A stretch of DNA of 64,000 nucleotides, taken from Teichococcus wenyumeiae. GTDB taxonomy: Bacteria; Pseudomonadota; Alphaproteobacteria; Acetobacterales; Acetobacteraceae. Both the position numbers and the translations under genes were made by a program. Positions 51,590-59,729 of the stretch are shown here, piece after piece (position 1 is the first letter of the stretch; every line of letters begins with the position of its first letter). The notes under the pieces are model-generated. The model was not told where the DNA came from. It did no database searches and saw only the letters and a program-made list of their open reading frames with translations. The stretch covers positions 1 to 64,000 of the forward strand of contig NZ_RFLX01000004.1 of NCBI RefSeq assembly GCF_003696345.1. Reading direction: 5' to 3'.

Positions 51590-52846
51590 TCAGGCGGCGT
51601 AGCGCGAGAGCGCCAGGTCCGCGTACTCGATGTTCGGCCGCTGGCCGCCGACCAGGTCGGCGGCCAGCCTGCCGCTGCCGCAGGACATGGTCCAGCCCAG
51701 CGTGCCATGGCCGGTGTTCAGGAACAGGCTCGGGTACTTCGTGCCGCCGATGATGGGCGTCCCATCCGGCGTCATGGGCCGCAGGCCGGTCCAGAACTTC
51801 GCCTCCTCATAGCGGCCGCCCTCGGGGTAGAGGTCGCGGACGGAATGCAGCAGGGTCTGCTTGCGCTCCTCATGCAGCCGCGTGTCGAAACCGGCGATCT
51901 CGGCGGTGCCGCCGACGCGGATGCGGTCGCCCAGTCGGGTGATGGCGATCTTGTAGGTCTCGTCCATCACGGTGGAGACAGGCGCCGCGGCGTCATCGGC
52001 CACCGGCACGGTGATGGAATAGCCTTTCACCGGGTAGACCGGCACGTTCAGCCCCAGCGGCGCCGCCAGCTTGGGCGAATAGCTGCCCAGCGCCAGCAGG
52101 TAGCGGTCGGCCTTCAGCGTCCCGGCGCTGGTCTCCACCCCGGCGATGTCACCATTTTCCACCAGGATGCGGTTGATCGAGGTGCCGTAGCGGAAGCGCA
52201 CCCCCTGCTCCTCGCAAAGGGCCGCCAGGCGCTGGGTGAAGACATGCGCGTCGCCGGTCTCGTCGCCGGGCAGGTAGAGACCGCCGACGAACTTCTCCCG
52301 CACCCGCGCCAGGGCCGGTTCCGCCGCCACGCAGGCCTGCGGGTCCAGCACCTGGAAGGGCACGTCGTATTGCTTCAGCACGCGCAGGTCGTCGCCGATA
52401 TGGTCCAGCTGCTGCTGCGTGCGGAAGAGCTGCAGCGTGCCACGCTCCCGGTGGTCGTATTGGATGCCGGTCTCGGCGCGCAGGTCGGCCAGCGCGGTGC
52501 GGCTGTATTCCGCCACGCGCACCATGCGGGACTTGTTGGTCTGGTAAGCGGAGTCGGTGCAGTTCTTGAGCATCTGCCAGAGCCAGGACCACTGCACCGG
52601 GTCCATGCGCGGGCGGATGACCAGCGGGCTGTGCCGCATGAACATCCATTTCAGTGCCTTCAGCGGAATGCCCGGCGCCGCCCAGGGGGAGGAATAGCCG
52701 AAGGATACCTGCCCGGCATTGGCGAAGCTGGTTTCCAGGCCGGCGCCGGGCTGGCGCTCGACCACCTCCACTTCATGCCCCGCACGGGCCAGATACCAAG
52801 CCGAGGTGGTGCCGACCACGCCGGCGCCGAGAACGAGAACCTTCAT
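51590..52846 (-). CDS. dadA: D-amino acid dehydrogenase DadA
   Basis: The 418-residue FAD-dependent enzyme oxidises D-alanine and other D-amino acids to 2-oxo acids, feeding electrons to the respiratory chain at the inner membrane. The N-terminal FAD motif is [20 protein letters not shown]. Family blocks: [32 protein letters not shown], and [20 protein letters not shown] with [19 protein letters not shown]. ATGs at 52855 and 52846 are possible; GGAG lies 10 bp before the second, which also matches the usual length. Divergent from an Lrp-type gene, which is the standard partner of dadA. Confidence 0.93.
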   Translation of the reverse strand: MKVLVLGAGVVGTTSAWYLARAGHEVEVVERQPGAGLETSFANAGQVSFGYSSPWAAPGIPLKALKWMFMRHSPLVIRPRMDPVQWSWLWQMLKNCTDSAYQTNKSRMVRVAEYSRTALADLRAETGIQYDHRERGTLQLFRTQQQLDHIGDDLRVLKQYDVPFQVLDPQACVAAEPALARVREKFVGGLYLPGDETGDAHVFTQRLAALCEEQGVRFRYGTSINRILVENGDIAGVETSAGTLKADRYLLALGSYSPKLAAPLGLNVPVYPVKGYSITVPVADDAAAPVSTVMDETYKIAITRLGDRIRVGGTAEIAGFDTRLHEERKQTLLHSVRDLYPEGGRYEEAKFWTGLRPMTPDGTPIIGGTKYPSLFLNTGHGTLGWTMSCGSGRLAADLVGGQRPNIEYADLALSRYAA

Positions 52847-52938
52847 TGTAGCCATGCTCCGCCACGCGCTGAACGGGCGCGTGATCCCGCCAGCCTAGGC
52901 GGGATTGCGCAGCATGTGGTTGCTATCAATCGAAGGTC

Positions 52939-53466
52939 ATGCGATTCCGCAGGAGGAATTTAGAAGATCCTGCGAAAGTGACGAAGATTCTACACCCGCC
53001 TTCCCTGGACGGCATCGACCATAAGATTCTGCGCCTGCTGCGGGCCGATGGCCGCATGAGCAATGCCGATCTCGCCGCCGCCATCGGGCTTTCCGCCTCC
53101 GCCTGCCTCCGCCGCCTGCGGCAGCTGGAGACCAGCGGCATCATCCGCGGCTATACCGCCATCATCGAGGACCCGACGCCGCATTCCCGCACCGTGGTCA
53201 TTGTGCAGATCACGCTGGAACGGCAGACGGAGGATGCCTTCAACCGTTTCGAGGCCGCCGTCCGCCAGTGCCCCGAGGTCTGCGAGTGCTACCTGATGAC
53301 CGGCGCCTCCGACTACCAGCTGCGAGTCGAGGCCCGGGACCCGGCGGACTATGAGCGAATCCACAAGGAGCAGCTCTCCCGCATGCCGGGCGTGTCCCGC
53401 ATCCAGTCCGCCTTCGCCATCCGCGCCGTGGTGCGGGGCACTTCCCCGGCCTGGGTGGAGGACTAA
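52939..53466 (+). CDS. Lrp/AsnC-family transcriptional regulator
   Basis: A 175-residue regulator. HTH domain: SLDGIDHKILRLLRADGRMS, NADLAAAIGLSASACLRRLR. The C-terminal RAM/AsnC ligand domain runs from about residue 85 (TVVIVQITLERQTEDAFNRF) through CYLMTGASDYQLRVEARDPA to the end. Divergent from dadA across 92 bp, it most likely activates dadA in response to an amino acid. An inverted repeat CGCAGGA (52948-52954) / TCCTGCG (52968-52974) overlaps the first codons; a GTG start at 52978 would place it just upstream, as an operator. Either start is possible. Confidence 0.9.
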   Translation: MRFRRRNLEDPAKVTKILHPPSLDGIDHKILRLLRADGRMSNADLAAAIGLSASACLRRLRQLETSGIIRGYTAIIEDPTPHSRTVVIVQITLERQTEDAFNRFEAAVRQCPEVCECYLMTGASDYQLRVEARDPADYERIHKEQLSRMPGVSRIQSAFAIRAVVRGTSPAWVED

Positions 53467-53537
53467 CGGCGACGGCACTGGCCTGCCGCGGGCTTGGCTC
53501 TTATCGTCCACTTCTCTTGCCGAGGCAGGGCTGGGCG

Positions 53538-53888
53538 ATGTCGGGCTGGTTCGACTTTTCCGGACGGATTTCCCGCCGGCGCTTCTGGCTGGCCTACGTC
53601 CTGCCGCTGGCGGCGCTGCTGCTCGGCGCCATGATGCTGGACGGGCTGATGATCACGCGGGGCATCCTGCAGCCCGATGCCGCCCTGCTGACAGACTTCG
53701 CGGCGCTGGCGGTGGCCTTCGGCATGCTCAGCGCCTGCGTGCAGCGGTTGCACGACCTGGGCTGCAACGGCGGCTGGGTGCTGCTGATGGCGGCGGTGCC
53801 ACTGGCCGGGCCGGTGCTGGGCGTGCTGCTGCTGGGATGCCTGCCTGGCTCGGCCCTCCGCAACCGCTTCGGGCCGGCGCCGGTCTAG
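53538..53888 (+). CDS. DUF805 family membrane protein
   Basis: A 116-residue small membrane protein with the DUF805 signature: the N-terminal WFDFSGRISRRRFWLAYVLP, then three to four hydrophobic helices (LAALLLGAMMLDGLMI, FAALAVAFGMLSACVQ, VLLMAAVPLAGPVLGVLLL). The conserved RLHDLGCNGGWVL loop lies between the last two. It ends LRNRFGP. Function of the family is unknown. The TTG at 53517 is another possible start. Its stop shares CTAG with the convergent gene. Confidence 0.85.
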   Translation: MSGWFDFSGRISRRRFWLAYVLPLAALLLGAMMLDGLMITRGILQPDAALLTDFAALAVAFGMLSACVQRLHDLGCNGGWVLLMAAVPLAGPVLGVLLLGCLPGSALRNRFGPAPV

Positions 53889-54727
53889 GCGCCGCGCCAG
53901 CCGCCCCAGATCACCGACAGCCGGTCTCCCAGGCCACGGGGTGGTGGCGGCTGGGCCGGATTCCAACTGGCGGAGAGCACATGGCGCAGGTCCCGCGCCG
54001 CCAGCCGCGCCGGCAGCGCCGCCGCCAGCGCCTCGCGCGGCAGAACGCCGCGTAGGGCCGCCCGGGCCGCCCGCAGCGATGCCAGGGTCTCCTCCGCCAG
54101 GGCACGCGCAACGGTGGCCACCGCTGGCGTCCCGGGGTCCCGCGCCACATCCGCTGGCGTCAGCCCATGCTGCTCCAGGAGGTCGGAGGGCAGCAGGCAG
54201 TGCCCCTGCCCTGCCTGGATGCCGATGCCGCGCAGCACACCCGCCATGCCGTAAGCCGCCCCGGCTGCCTGGAGGTGCGGCATCGCGGCAGGCGGGGCTT
54301 CCAGCACCCGCCCGGCCACCACGGCATAGCCACCGGCGGAGCCACGGAGGAAGGCCAGCAGCGCATCGCGGCTCGGCATCTCCTCCTCCACCTCGGCTTC
54401 CCGCGCATCGACCAGCGGGAGCAGCTCCTCCGGCAGCAATTGCCCGGCGCGAATCGCCTCGGCCAAGGGCTGGGCCACCTCGTGCCGGCGCGGCGGATTG
54501 CCGGCGGCAGCCTCTTCCACCACGTCGCGCCACCATTGCAGACGGATCAGGCCGGTCATGGTGTTGCTGGTGGCGGCGCGGGCGCGCGCCAGCTCATGGT
54601 TGAAGGCTGTCAGTAGGAACAGCGTCTCCCGCGCCTTGGGCGGTGCGAAAAGCGCGCACAGAAAGCGGTCAGGGTCATGGCGCCGCGCAAGGGCGGCAAG
54701 CTCGGACAGCGGCGCGGCATCAGGCAT
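53885..54727 (-). CDS. Squalene/phytoene synthase-fold protein, NDUFAF6-like
   Basis: A 280-residue all-helical protein. The region LFLLTAFNHELARARAATSN with TMTGLIRLQWWRDVVEEA matches the squalene/phytoene synthase family, but where true synthases have Asp-rich diphosphate-binding motifs it has FNHELARAR. This is the pattern of the complex I assembly factor NDUFAF6 group, found in alphaproteobacteria as well as mitochondria. A later block AGAAYGMAGVLRGIGIQAGQ with GHCLLPSDLLEQHGL is also shared. So a role in respiratory complex assembly or heme/lipid handling is more likely than terpene synthesis; this is inference. No carotenoid or hopanoid genes adjoin it. Confidence 0.8.
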   Translation of the reverse strand: MPDAAPLSELAALARRHDPDRFLCALFAPPKARETLFLLTAFNHELARARAATSNTMTGLIRLQWWRDVVEEAAAGNPPRRHEVAQPLAEAIRAGQLLPEELLPLVDAREAEVEEEMPSRDALLAFLRGSAGGYAVVAGRVLEAPPAAMPHLQAAGAAYGMAGVLRGIGIQAGQGHCLLPSDLLEQHGLTPADVARDPGTPAVATVARALAEETLASLRAARAALRGVLPREALAAALPARLAARDLRHVLSASWNPAQPPPPRGLGDRLSVIWGGWRGA

Positions 54728-54774
54728 GGCGGCGTTATGAACCGGATGTGCCCGTGCGCAAGCCCGAGCCTTGC

Positions 54775-54803
54775 TTGACGCGCCCCAGGGCGGAGCCTAG
54801 CTC
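54775..54803 (+). promoter_or_regulatory. Promoter of sodB
   Basis: TTGACG (54775-54780), a 17-bp spacer, TAGCTC (54798-54803), about 80 bp before the sodB start. Confidence 0.55.
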
Positions 54804-54828
54804 TCAGGGAGGTTACGAATCACCACGG

Positions 54829-54848
54829 ATGGCGGCCTGAGCCGCCAT
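54829..54848 (+). promoter_or_regulatory. Hairpin in the sodB leader
   Basis: ATGGCGGC / GCCGCCAT, perfect 8-bp stem with loop CTGA, 34 bp before the sodB ATG. It is not followed by T residues, so it is not a normal terminator. It may stabilise the mRNA or regulate translation. Confidence 0.4.
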
Positions 54849-54882
54849 TCCCTTCAAGAACCCGTTCGGGAGTATCGCCGCC

Positions 54883-55521
54883 ATGGCTTTCAGCCTGCCT
54901 CCGCTGCCCTATGACACCTCCGCCCTGGCCGCTTCCGGCATGTGCCAGGAGACGCTGGAGCTTCACCACGGCAAGCACCACCAGGCCTATGTCACCGCCC
55001 TGAACGGCTTGGTCGAGAGCAAGGGCCTGGCCGGCAAGTCGCTGGAGCAGATCGTCGCTGAGGCCGGCAAGGCCGGTGCCGACGGCCTGCCCGTGCTGAA
55101 CCAGGCCGGCCAGCACTGGAACCACATCCTGTTCTGGCAGGTGATGAAGCCGAATGGCGGCGGTGAGAGCCTGCCGGGCAAGATCGGCGCCAAGATCAAC
55201 GAGGACTTCGGCGGCCTGGCTCAGTTCAAGGAAGCCTTCAAGCAGGCAGGCGTGACGCAGTTCGGCTCCGGCTGGGCCTGGCTGATCATGGACGCCACCG
55301 GCAAGCTGAAGGTCACCAAGACCCCGAACGGCTCCAACCCGATCGCCACCGGCGAAGGCACGCCGATCCTGGGCGTGGACGTGTGGGAGCACTCCTACTA
55401 CCTGGACTTCCGCAACGTTCGCCCGGGCTACCTGGACAACTTCCTGAACAAGCTCGTGAACTGGGAAGTGGTCGAGGGCCTGATGAATCAGGGCGGCCTG
55501 AAGTCCGGCCAGTCGGCCTGA
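54883..55521 (+). CDS. sodB: Superoxide dismutase, Fe/Mn family (Fe type)
   Basis: The 212-residue cytoplasmic enzyme converts superoxide to oxygen and hydrogen peroxide. Metal ligands are recognisable: His28 (ELHHGKHHQAYV), the His of QHWNHILFW, and Asp and His of DVWEHSYYLDF. The outer-sphere glutamine lies in the first half (AGQHWNH), as in Fe-type enzymes, rather than in the second half as in Mn types. GSGWAWLIMDATGKL is the usual core. A strong terminator follows, and a promoter and leader hairpin precede it, so it is a single-gene unit. Confidence 0.95.
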   Translation: MAFSLPPLPYDTSALAASGMCQETLELHHGKHHQAYVTALNGLVESKGLAGKSLEQIVAEAGKAGADGLPVLNQAGQHWNHILFWQVMKPNGGGESLPGKIGAKINEDFGGLAQFKEAFKQAGVTQFGSGWAWLIMDATGKLKVTKTPNGSNPIATGEGTPILGVDVWEHSYYLDFRNVRPGYLDNFLNKLVNWEVVEGLMNQGGLKSGQSA

Positions 55522-55545
55522 GCTTCACCCCCGGGTGGATACAAG

Positions 55546-55583
55546 AAGGGCGCCGGGAGAATTCTCCCGGCGCCCTTTCTTTT
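55546..55583 (+). terminator. Strong Rho-independent terminator between sodB and yajC
   Basis: A perfect 32-bp palindrome (55546-55577; arms AAGGGCGCCGGGAGAA and its complement) is followed on the plus strand by TTTCTTTTT. It lies between convergent genes and may also stop yajC transcripts, though the T tract on that side is poor. Confidence 0.93.
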
Positions 55584-55601
55584 TCCGCGCGGGTAAGGCG
55601 C

Positions 55602-55940
55602 TCAGCTCTTGACGTCGTTGGCCGCCGTCGGGCGGATGACGCTGCCGATGGTGTTGCGCACCACGTTGACGCGCATATTCGGCGCCAGCTCGACCTCGAT
55701 CTCTTCCGAGCCTTCCTTCACCTTGGTCACGGTGCCCAGCAGGCCGCCGCCGGTGATGATGCGGTCGCCGCGCTTCAGCGAGCCCAGCATCACGCGATGC
55801 TCCTTGGCGCGCTTCTGCTGCGGGCGGATCAGCAGGAAGTAGAAGACAACAAAGATCAGGATCAGGGGCGCGAACTGCATGATGGCGGCGCCGGTGCCAC
55901 CGGCAAGCGCGTCCTGAGCATAGGCAGGGGAGATGAACAT
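55602..55940 (-). CDS. yajC: Preprotein translocase subunit YajC
   Basis: A 112-residue YajC, accessory subunit of the SecDF-YajC part of the protein export machinery. After a short N-terminal segment (MFISPAYAQDALAGG) there is one membrane helix, FAPLILIFVVFYFLLIRPQQ, and a cytoplasmic domain with LKRGDRIITGGGLLGTVTKV. The C-terminal IRPTAANDVKS is short. secD and secF, usual neighbours, are not in the window to its left on this strand; DUF815 lies divergently upstream. Confidence 0.95.
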   Translation of the reverse strand: MFISPAYAQDALAGGTGAAIMQFAPLILIFVVFYFLLIRPQQKRAKEHRVMLGSLKRGDRIITGGGLLGTVTKVKEGSEEIEVELAPNMRVNVVRNTIGSVIRPTAANDVKS

Positions 55941-56014
55941 GATTTCGGGCTTCCGTCTTGCCGGGTGACGGGCGCGAAACTAGCCTCACCTGCTGTTCAG
56001 TCAACCTTACCTAC

Positions 56015-56935
56015 ATGTCATCTTTTTCTGCGCCGGAGTTGCAGCCCTTGCACGATACCGCTTCCCACCCGCTGCTCCCGACGCTGGCACGCATTGCCGC
56101 GGCACTGGAGCGGCTGGCCCCGCCGCCGGCTGCCAGGCCCGACCTGGGCGCCGCGGACGCATTTGTCTGGCACCCCGCCGGCACGAACGGCATGCCGGCC
56201 CAGCTGGCGCCGGTGAAGCGCGTGGCAGCGGTCGGTATCGGCCTGTTGCAGGGCGTGGACCGGCAGAAGGACCTGCTGCTGGAGAATACGCTGCGCTTCG
56301 CACGCGGGCTTCCGGCCAACAACGCCATGCTCTGGGGTGCGCGCGGCATGGGCAAGTCCTCGCTGGTCAAGGCCGCGCATGCGGCGGCCAATGCCGAGGT
56401 GCCCGGCGCCCTGGCGCTGATCGAGATCCAGCGGGAGGATATCCGCACGCTGCCGGAGCTGCTGAACGTCCTGCGCGACAACTCCCGCCGCTTCCTGGTC
56501 TTCTGCGACGACCTGTCCTTTGAACGGGAGGACCAGGACTACAAGGCGCTGAAGTCGGTGCTGGATGGCGGCATCGAGGGCCGCCCGGCCAATGTGCTCT
56601 TCTACGCCACCAGCAACCGCCGCCACCTGATGGCGCGCGACATGATCGAGAACGAGCGCAGCACCGCCATCAATCCCGGAGAGGCGGTGGAGGAGAAGGT
56701 TTCCCTCAGCGACCGCTTCGGCCTCTGGATCGGCTTCCACAATGCCGACCAGTCCACCTTCTTCGCCATGGTGGAAGCCTATGCCGCCGACCTCGGCCTG
56801 GCCGTGACGCCGGAGGAACTGCACCGGCAGGCAGTGGAATGGTCCGTCACGCGCGGCGGCCGCTCCGGCCGCGTGGCCTGGCAGTTCATCATGGACCTCG
56901 CCGGGCGGAAGGGCGTGGCCTTGCCGGCACGATGA
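56015..56935 (+). CDS. DUF815 family AAA-type ATP-binding protein
   Basis: A 306-residue ATPase. Walker A is GARGMGKSS (about residue 110) and the Walker B-like FCDDLSFE (about 167), followed by the family block DYKALKSVLDGGIEGRPANV with LFYATSNRRHLMARDM. The sensor region SDRFGLWIGFHNADQSTFFA lies later. Family function is unknown; it is widespread beside yajC in alphaproteobacteria, as here. The ATG at 56015 gives MSSFSAPELQPLHDTASHPL. The stop overlaps the start of the next gene (ATGA). Confidence 0.9.
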   Translation: MSSFSAPELQPLHDTASHPLLPTLARIAAALERLAPPPAARPDLGAADAFVWHPAGTNGMPAQLAPVKRVAAVGIGLLQGVDRQKDLLLENTLRFARGLPANNAMLWGARGMGKSSLVKAAHAAANAEVPGALALIEIQREDIRTLPELLNVLRDNSRRFLVFCDDLSFEREDQDYKALKSVLDGGIEGRPANVLFYATSNRRHLMARDMIENERSTAINPGEAVEEKVSLSDRFGLWIGFHNADQSTFFAMVEAYAADLGLAVTPEELHRQAVEWSVTRGGRSGRVAWQFIMDLAGRKGVALPAR

Positions 56936-57945
56936 GCGAGGCCCCGGTTCCGCGCCAGCCCACGCGCCCCTGGCCCAAGGGGGCGCAGCGGCGAAATGGC
57001 CTGTTCCTGAACCCGGATGGCAGCCGGGCGGGCCCCACCCAGGCACAGATCTGGCGGCTGATGCGGGAGCGGAACCAGGGCACCCCCTGGCCGCCCCATG
57101 TCGAGGACCCGGCCTATCCGCCGCCGCAGCCGCCGCCGGAGGGCCATGCGGCGGTCACCTTCATCGGCCATGCCAGCTTCCTGATCCGCTTCCACGATGG
57201 CCCGACGCTGCTGACGGACCCGATCTGGAGCGAGCGTTGCAGCCCCTTCCGCTTCGCCGGCCCCCGGCGCGTGCGCCGGCCCGGCCTGGCCTTCGACGCC
57301 CTGCCGCCGATCGACGCCGTGCTGCTGAGCCACAACCATTACGACCACTGCGACATCCCGACGCTGCAGCGCCTGCGCGACCGCTTCGCGCCCCGCATCT
57401 TCACGGGGCTGGGGAATGGCAGGCTGCTGGCGCGGCATGGGCTGAAGGATGTGGTGGAACTCGACTGGTGGCAGAAGGCAGCCCTGCCCGGCGGCGGTGA
57501 AGCCACCTATCTGCCCGCGCACCATGTCGGGGCCCGCACGCTGTTCGACCGTGGCCGCACCCTCTGGGGCGGCTTCGCGATCCAGCCGCCGGGCGGCGGG
57601 CGGCTCTACTTCACCGGCGATTCGGCCTGGGGGGCGCATTTCGAGGAGATCGGGCATTTCGCCGGTCCGTTCGACCTCGCGCTGCTGCCGATCGGTGCCT
57701 ATGAGCCGCGCTGGTTCATGCAGCAGGTCCACATGAACCCGGAAGAATCGGTGCGCGCCTTCGCCGCCATCCGTGCCCGGCAGGCGCTGGCGATGCATTT
57801 CGGCACCTTCAGGCTGACACAGGAAGCCATCGACGAGCCGGCGCGGGCCTTGGGCGCGGCCCTGGCCGCCGCCGGCATACCGGCCGAGGATTTCGTCGTC
57901 CCCGGCTGCGGCCAGACCTTCGTGGTGCCGCTGACCAACCCCTAG
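56932..57945 (+). CDS. Metallo-beta-lactamase fold hydrolase (UlaG/NAPE-PLD-like)
   Basis: A 337-residue MBL-fold protein. Metal motifs: HNHYDHCD (HxHxDH, near residue 130), the next His in LPAHHVGARTL, Asp in FTGDSAWGAHF, and a late MHFGTFRL histidine. The N-terminal WPKGAQRRNGLFLNPDGSRA plus VTFIGHASFLIRF and LTDPIWSERCSPFRFAGPRR are typical of the NAPE-phospholipase D-like branch. That branch includes N-acyl phospholipid hydrolases, but most bacterial members are uncharacterised. Translationally coupled to the DUF815 gene. Its stop shares CTAG with the convergent DUF192 gene. Confidence 0.9.
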   Translation: MSEAPVPRQPTRPWPKGAQRRNGLFLNPDGSRAGPTQAQIWRLMRERNQGTPWPPHVEDPAYPPPQPPPEGHAAVTFIGHASFLIRFHDGPTLLTDPIWSERCSPFRFAGPRRVRRPGLAFDALPPIDAVLLSHNHYDHCDIPTLQRLRDRFAPRIFTGLGNGRLLARHGLKDVVELDWWQKAALPGGGEATYLPAHHVGARTLFDRGRTLWGGFAIQPPGGGRLYFTGDSAWGAHFEEIGHFAGPFDLALLPIGAYEPRWFMQQVHMNPEESVRAFAAIRARQALAMHFGTFRLTQEAIDEPARALGAALAAAGIPAEDFVVPGCGQTFVVPLTNP

Positions 57946-58415
57946 GGGGCGTTGCCGAAGATGCGCTGCAGGACCTGATCGCCCGGGCGCAGGTTCAGCC
58001 GCTCCGCCGTGCCGGCGGCCAGTTCCAGCGTGGCACGCACGGGGCCACGGCTCTCGATGGTGGCGAGGCTGCGCGGCACCGTGCGCTCCGCGATGCGGCG
58101 GATACGGCCATCGGCATTGATGAACACCATGTCCAGCGAGGTGATGGTGTTGCGCATCCACATCGCGCTCTCGCGTGGCTGGCCCCAGTCGAAGAGCATG
58201 CCTTCGTCCGGCTTCACCTCGGGGCGGAACATCAGGCCCACGGTCTGCTGGTCCGGCGAAAGGGCCATCTCCACCGTGAACTCATGCCGGGTGCCGTCGC
58301 GGGTGACGATCACCAGCTTTTCGGTGGGCAGGCGCGGCTGCGGCCCGTCCTGGGCGCTGGCGGTGGCGGTGAGGGCGATCAGGGCTGGCAGGGCCAGCAG
58401 GAGGCGGCGGCGCAT
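57942..58415 (-). CDS. DUF192 family exported protein
   Basis: A 157-residue protein with a signal peptide (MRRRLLLALPALIALTATAS, cleavage near ASAQ) and the DUF192 core: VEMALSPDQQTVGLMFRPEV, GMLFDWGQPRESAMWMRNTI, then LDMVFINADGRIRRI and the closing LELAAGTAERLNLRPGD. Family function is unknown. A GTG two codons upstream (58421) is an alternative start. It lies 9 bp after the HDAC-like gene on the same strand and is probably cotranscribed with it. Confidence 0.9.
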   Translation of the reverse strand: MRRRLLLALPALIALTATASAQDGPQPRLPTEKLVIVTRDGTRHEFTVEMALSPDQQTVGLMFRPEVKPDEGMLFDWGQPRESAMWMRNTITSLDMVFINADGRIRRIAERTVPRSLATIESRGPVRATLELAAGTAERLNLRPGDQVLQRIFGNAP

Positions 58416-58424
58416 GGACACGGC

Positions 58425-59552
58425 TTATGCCACGCCGCGGATGAGTTGTGGCAGCCCTTCCAGCGTCGCCTCGGCAAGATGGCGGATTTCTGATCGGACC
58501 GCGCCGGGGCGGGGCGTGTCCCGCAGGGTCGTGAACCAATGCTCCGGCGGGTTGCGGCCGGCGGCGCGGTTGAAGGCCAGGGCGCGCAACACGGACTCGG
58601 CTGCCGCGGGCAGGCGCTCGGGCGGCGAGCGGCCCTCCAGCACGCCCCAGATCCCGGCCCAGCAACGCCCGACCGACCAGGGGTTGTAGCCCCCGCCCCC
58701 CAGCACGATCAGCCGCGGGGCCAGCCGCATCACCGCACGAACCACCGCCCAATGCGCGTTGTTGGAGAGCGAAAGCTTGGCGAGCGGGTCCTCCTCCAGC
58801 CCATCCGCCCCGCATTGCAGCATGATGGCCTGCGGGCGCAGGTGGTGGATCAGGGGCAGGATGGCCTGGTGCAGCAGCCAATCCATCTCGCTGTCGTTCA
58901 GGCCCTGCGGCACCGGGATGTTGCGGGCATGGCCTCCGGCACGGTCATCCAGCGCCCCGGTGAAGGGCCAGCGCTTCGCCTCATGGATGGAGAGGGTGAA
59001 GACGCGGGGGTCGTCGTGGAAGGCATCCTGCACGCCATCGCCGTGATGCGCGTCGATATCCAGGTAGAGGATATTGGTCAGGCCCTGGTCCAGCCAGGCC
59101 AGCAGCCCCAGCACGGCGTCGTTGACGTAGCAGAAGCCGCTGGCGCGGTCCGGCTGCCCATGGTGCGTGCCGCCGCCCGGCGCATGCACGATGCCCCCCT
59201 CGGCCGTCAGCCGCGCCGCCAGCAACACGCCGCCCGCGCTGGTGGCGGGGCGGCGGAAGACCTCCTTGTAAACCGGGTTGCCATGGGCGCCGATGTGGTG
59301 CCGGGCGCGCACCTCGTCCGGTACCTCCTGCGTCTCCTCAGCCGCGCGCAGCGCCGCGATATAGGCCGGCGTATGGAAGCGCGTGAGCTGCTGGACCGTG
59401 GCCATGGGGCTGTCCAGCGTCCGGCCAGGGTCCATCCAGCCCAGGGCCTGGATCAGGTCCACGGCTGTTGAAACGCGGGGGATGGCCAGCGGGTGCTTCG
59501 GCCCATAGCTGGACTTGCGGTAGATCTCGGAGGCGATCAGCAGCGGCTTCAT
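58425..59552 (-). CDS. Histone deacetylase family protein (AcuC/acetylpolyamine amidohydrolase-like)
   Basis: The 375-residue zinc hydrolase removes acetyl groups from lysines or polyamines. Zinc and catalytic motifs: APGGGTHHGQPDRASGFCYV (general-base histidines), YLDIDAHHGDGVQDAFHDDP (zinc Asp and His), and LQCGADGLEEDPLAKLSLSN (second zinc Asp), then GGGGYNPWSVGRCW with the catalytic tyrosine. All key residues are intact. A possible counterpart to the Pat-like acetyltransferase at 14117, but they are far apart and a link is not shown. MKPLLIASEIYRKSSYGPKH is the usual start. Confidence 0.93.
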   Translation of the reverse strand: MKPLLIASEIYRKSSYGPKHPLAIPRVSTAVDLIQALGWMDPGRTLDSPMATVQQLTRFHTPAYIAALRAAEETQEVPDEVRARHHIGAHGNPVYKEVFRRPATSAGGVLLAARLTAEGGIVHAPGGGTHHGQPDRASGFCYVNDAVLGLLAWLDQGLTNILYLDIDAHHGDGVQDAFHDDPRVFTLSIHEAKRWPFTGALDDRAGGHARNIPVPQGLNDSEMDWLLHQAILPLIHHLRPQAIMLQCGADGLEEDPLAKLSLSNNAHWAVVRAVMRLAPRLIVLGGGGYNPWSVGRCWAGIWGVLEGRSPPERLPAAAESVLRALAFNRAAGRNPPEHWFTTLRDTPRPGAVRSEIRHLAEATLEGLPQLIRGVA

Positions 59553-59592
59553 GGCTCAGCCTAGATGGGGTGGCGCCGGCTCTTGGCACCCC

Positions 59593-59622
59593 TTGCACGG
59601 CCATGCGCCACATGCCTAGAAG
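59593..59622 (+). promoter_or_regulatory. Promoter candidate for the thi operon
   Basis: TTGCAC (59593-59598), an 18-bp spacer, TAGAAG (59617-59622), ending a few bases before the riboswitch. Confidence 0.45.
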
Positions 59623-59625
59623 CAC

Positions 59626-59722
59626 CTTATCCGGGGGGAGCCCTTTGCTGGGCTGAGAGGCAGGGAATCGGCCCTGCGACCCCTTGAACCTGATCCGGGT
59701 CATGCCGGCGAAGGGATCGGAG
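59626..59722 (+). ncRNA. TPP riboswitch (THI element)
   Basis: The conserved core is unmistakable: GGGGAGCCC, then GCTGGGCTGAGA (CTGAGA at 59653-59658), a variable stem CAGGG/CCCTG, then GACCC-CTTGAACCTGATC (ACCTGATC at 59688-59695), GGTCATGCC and GCGAAGGGAT. P1 pairs ATCC (59629-59632) with GGAT (59714-59717). The ribosome site GGAGG (59719-59723) starts 1 nt after P1, so TPP binding should block translation of thiZ directly. Confidence 0.95.
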
Positions 59723-59729
59723 GTTGTTC

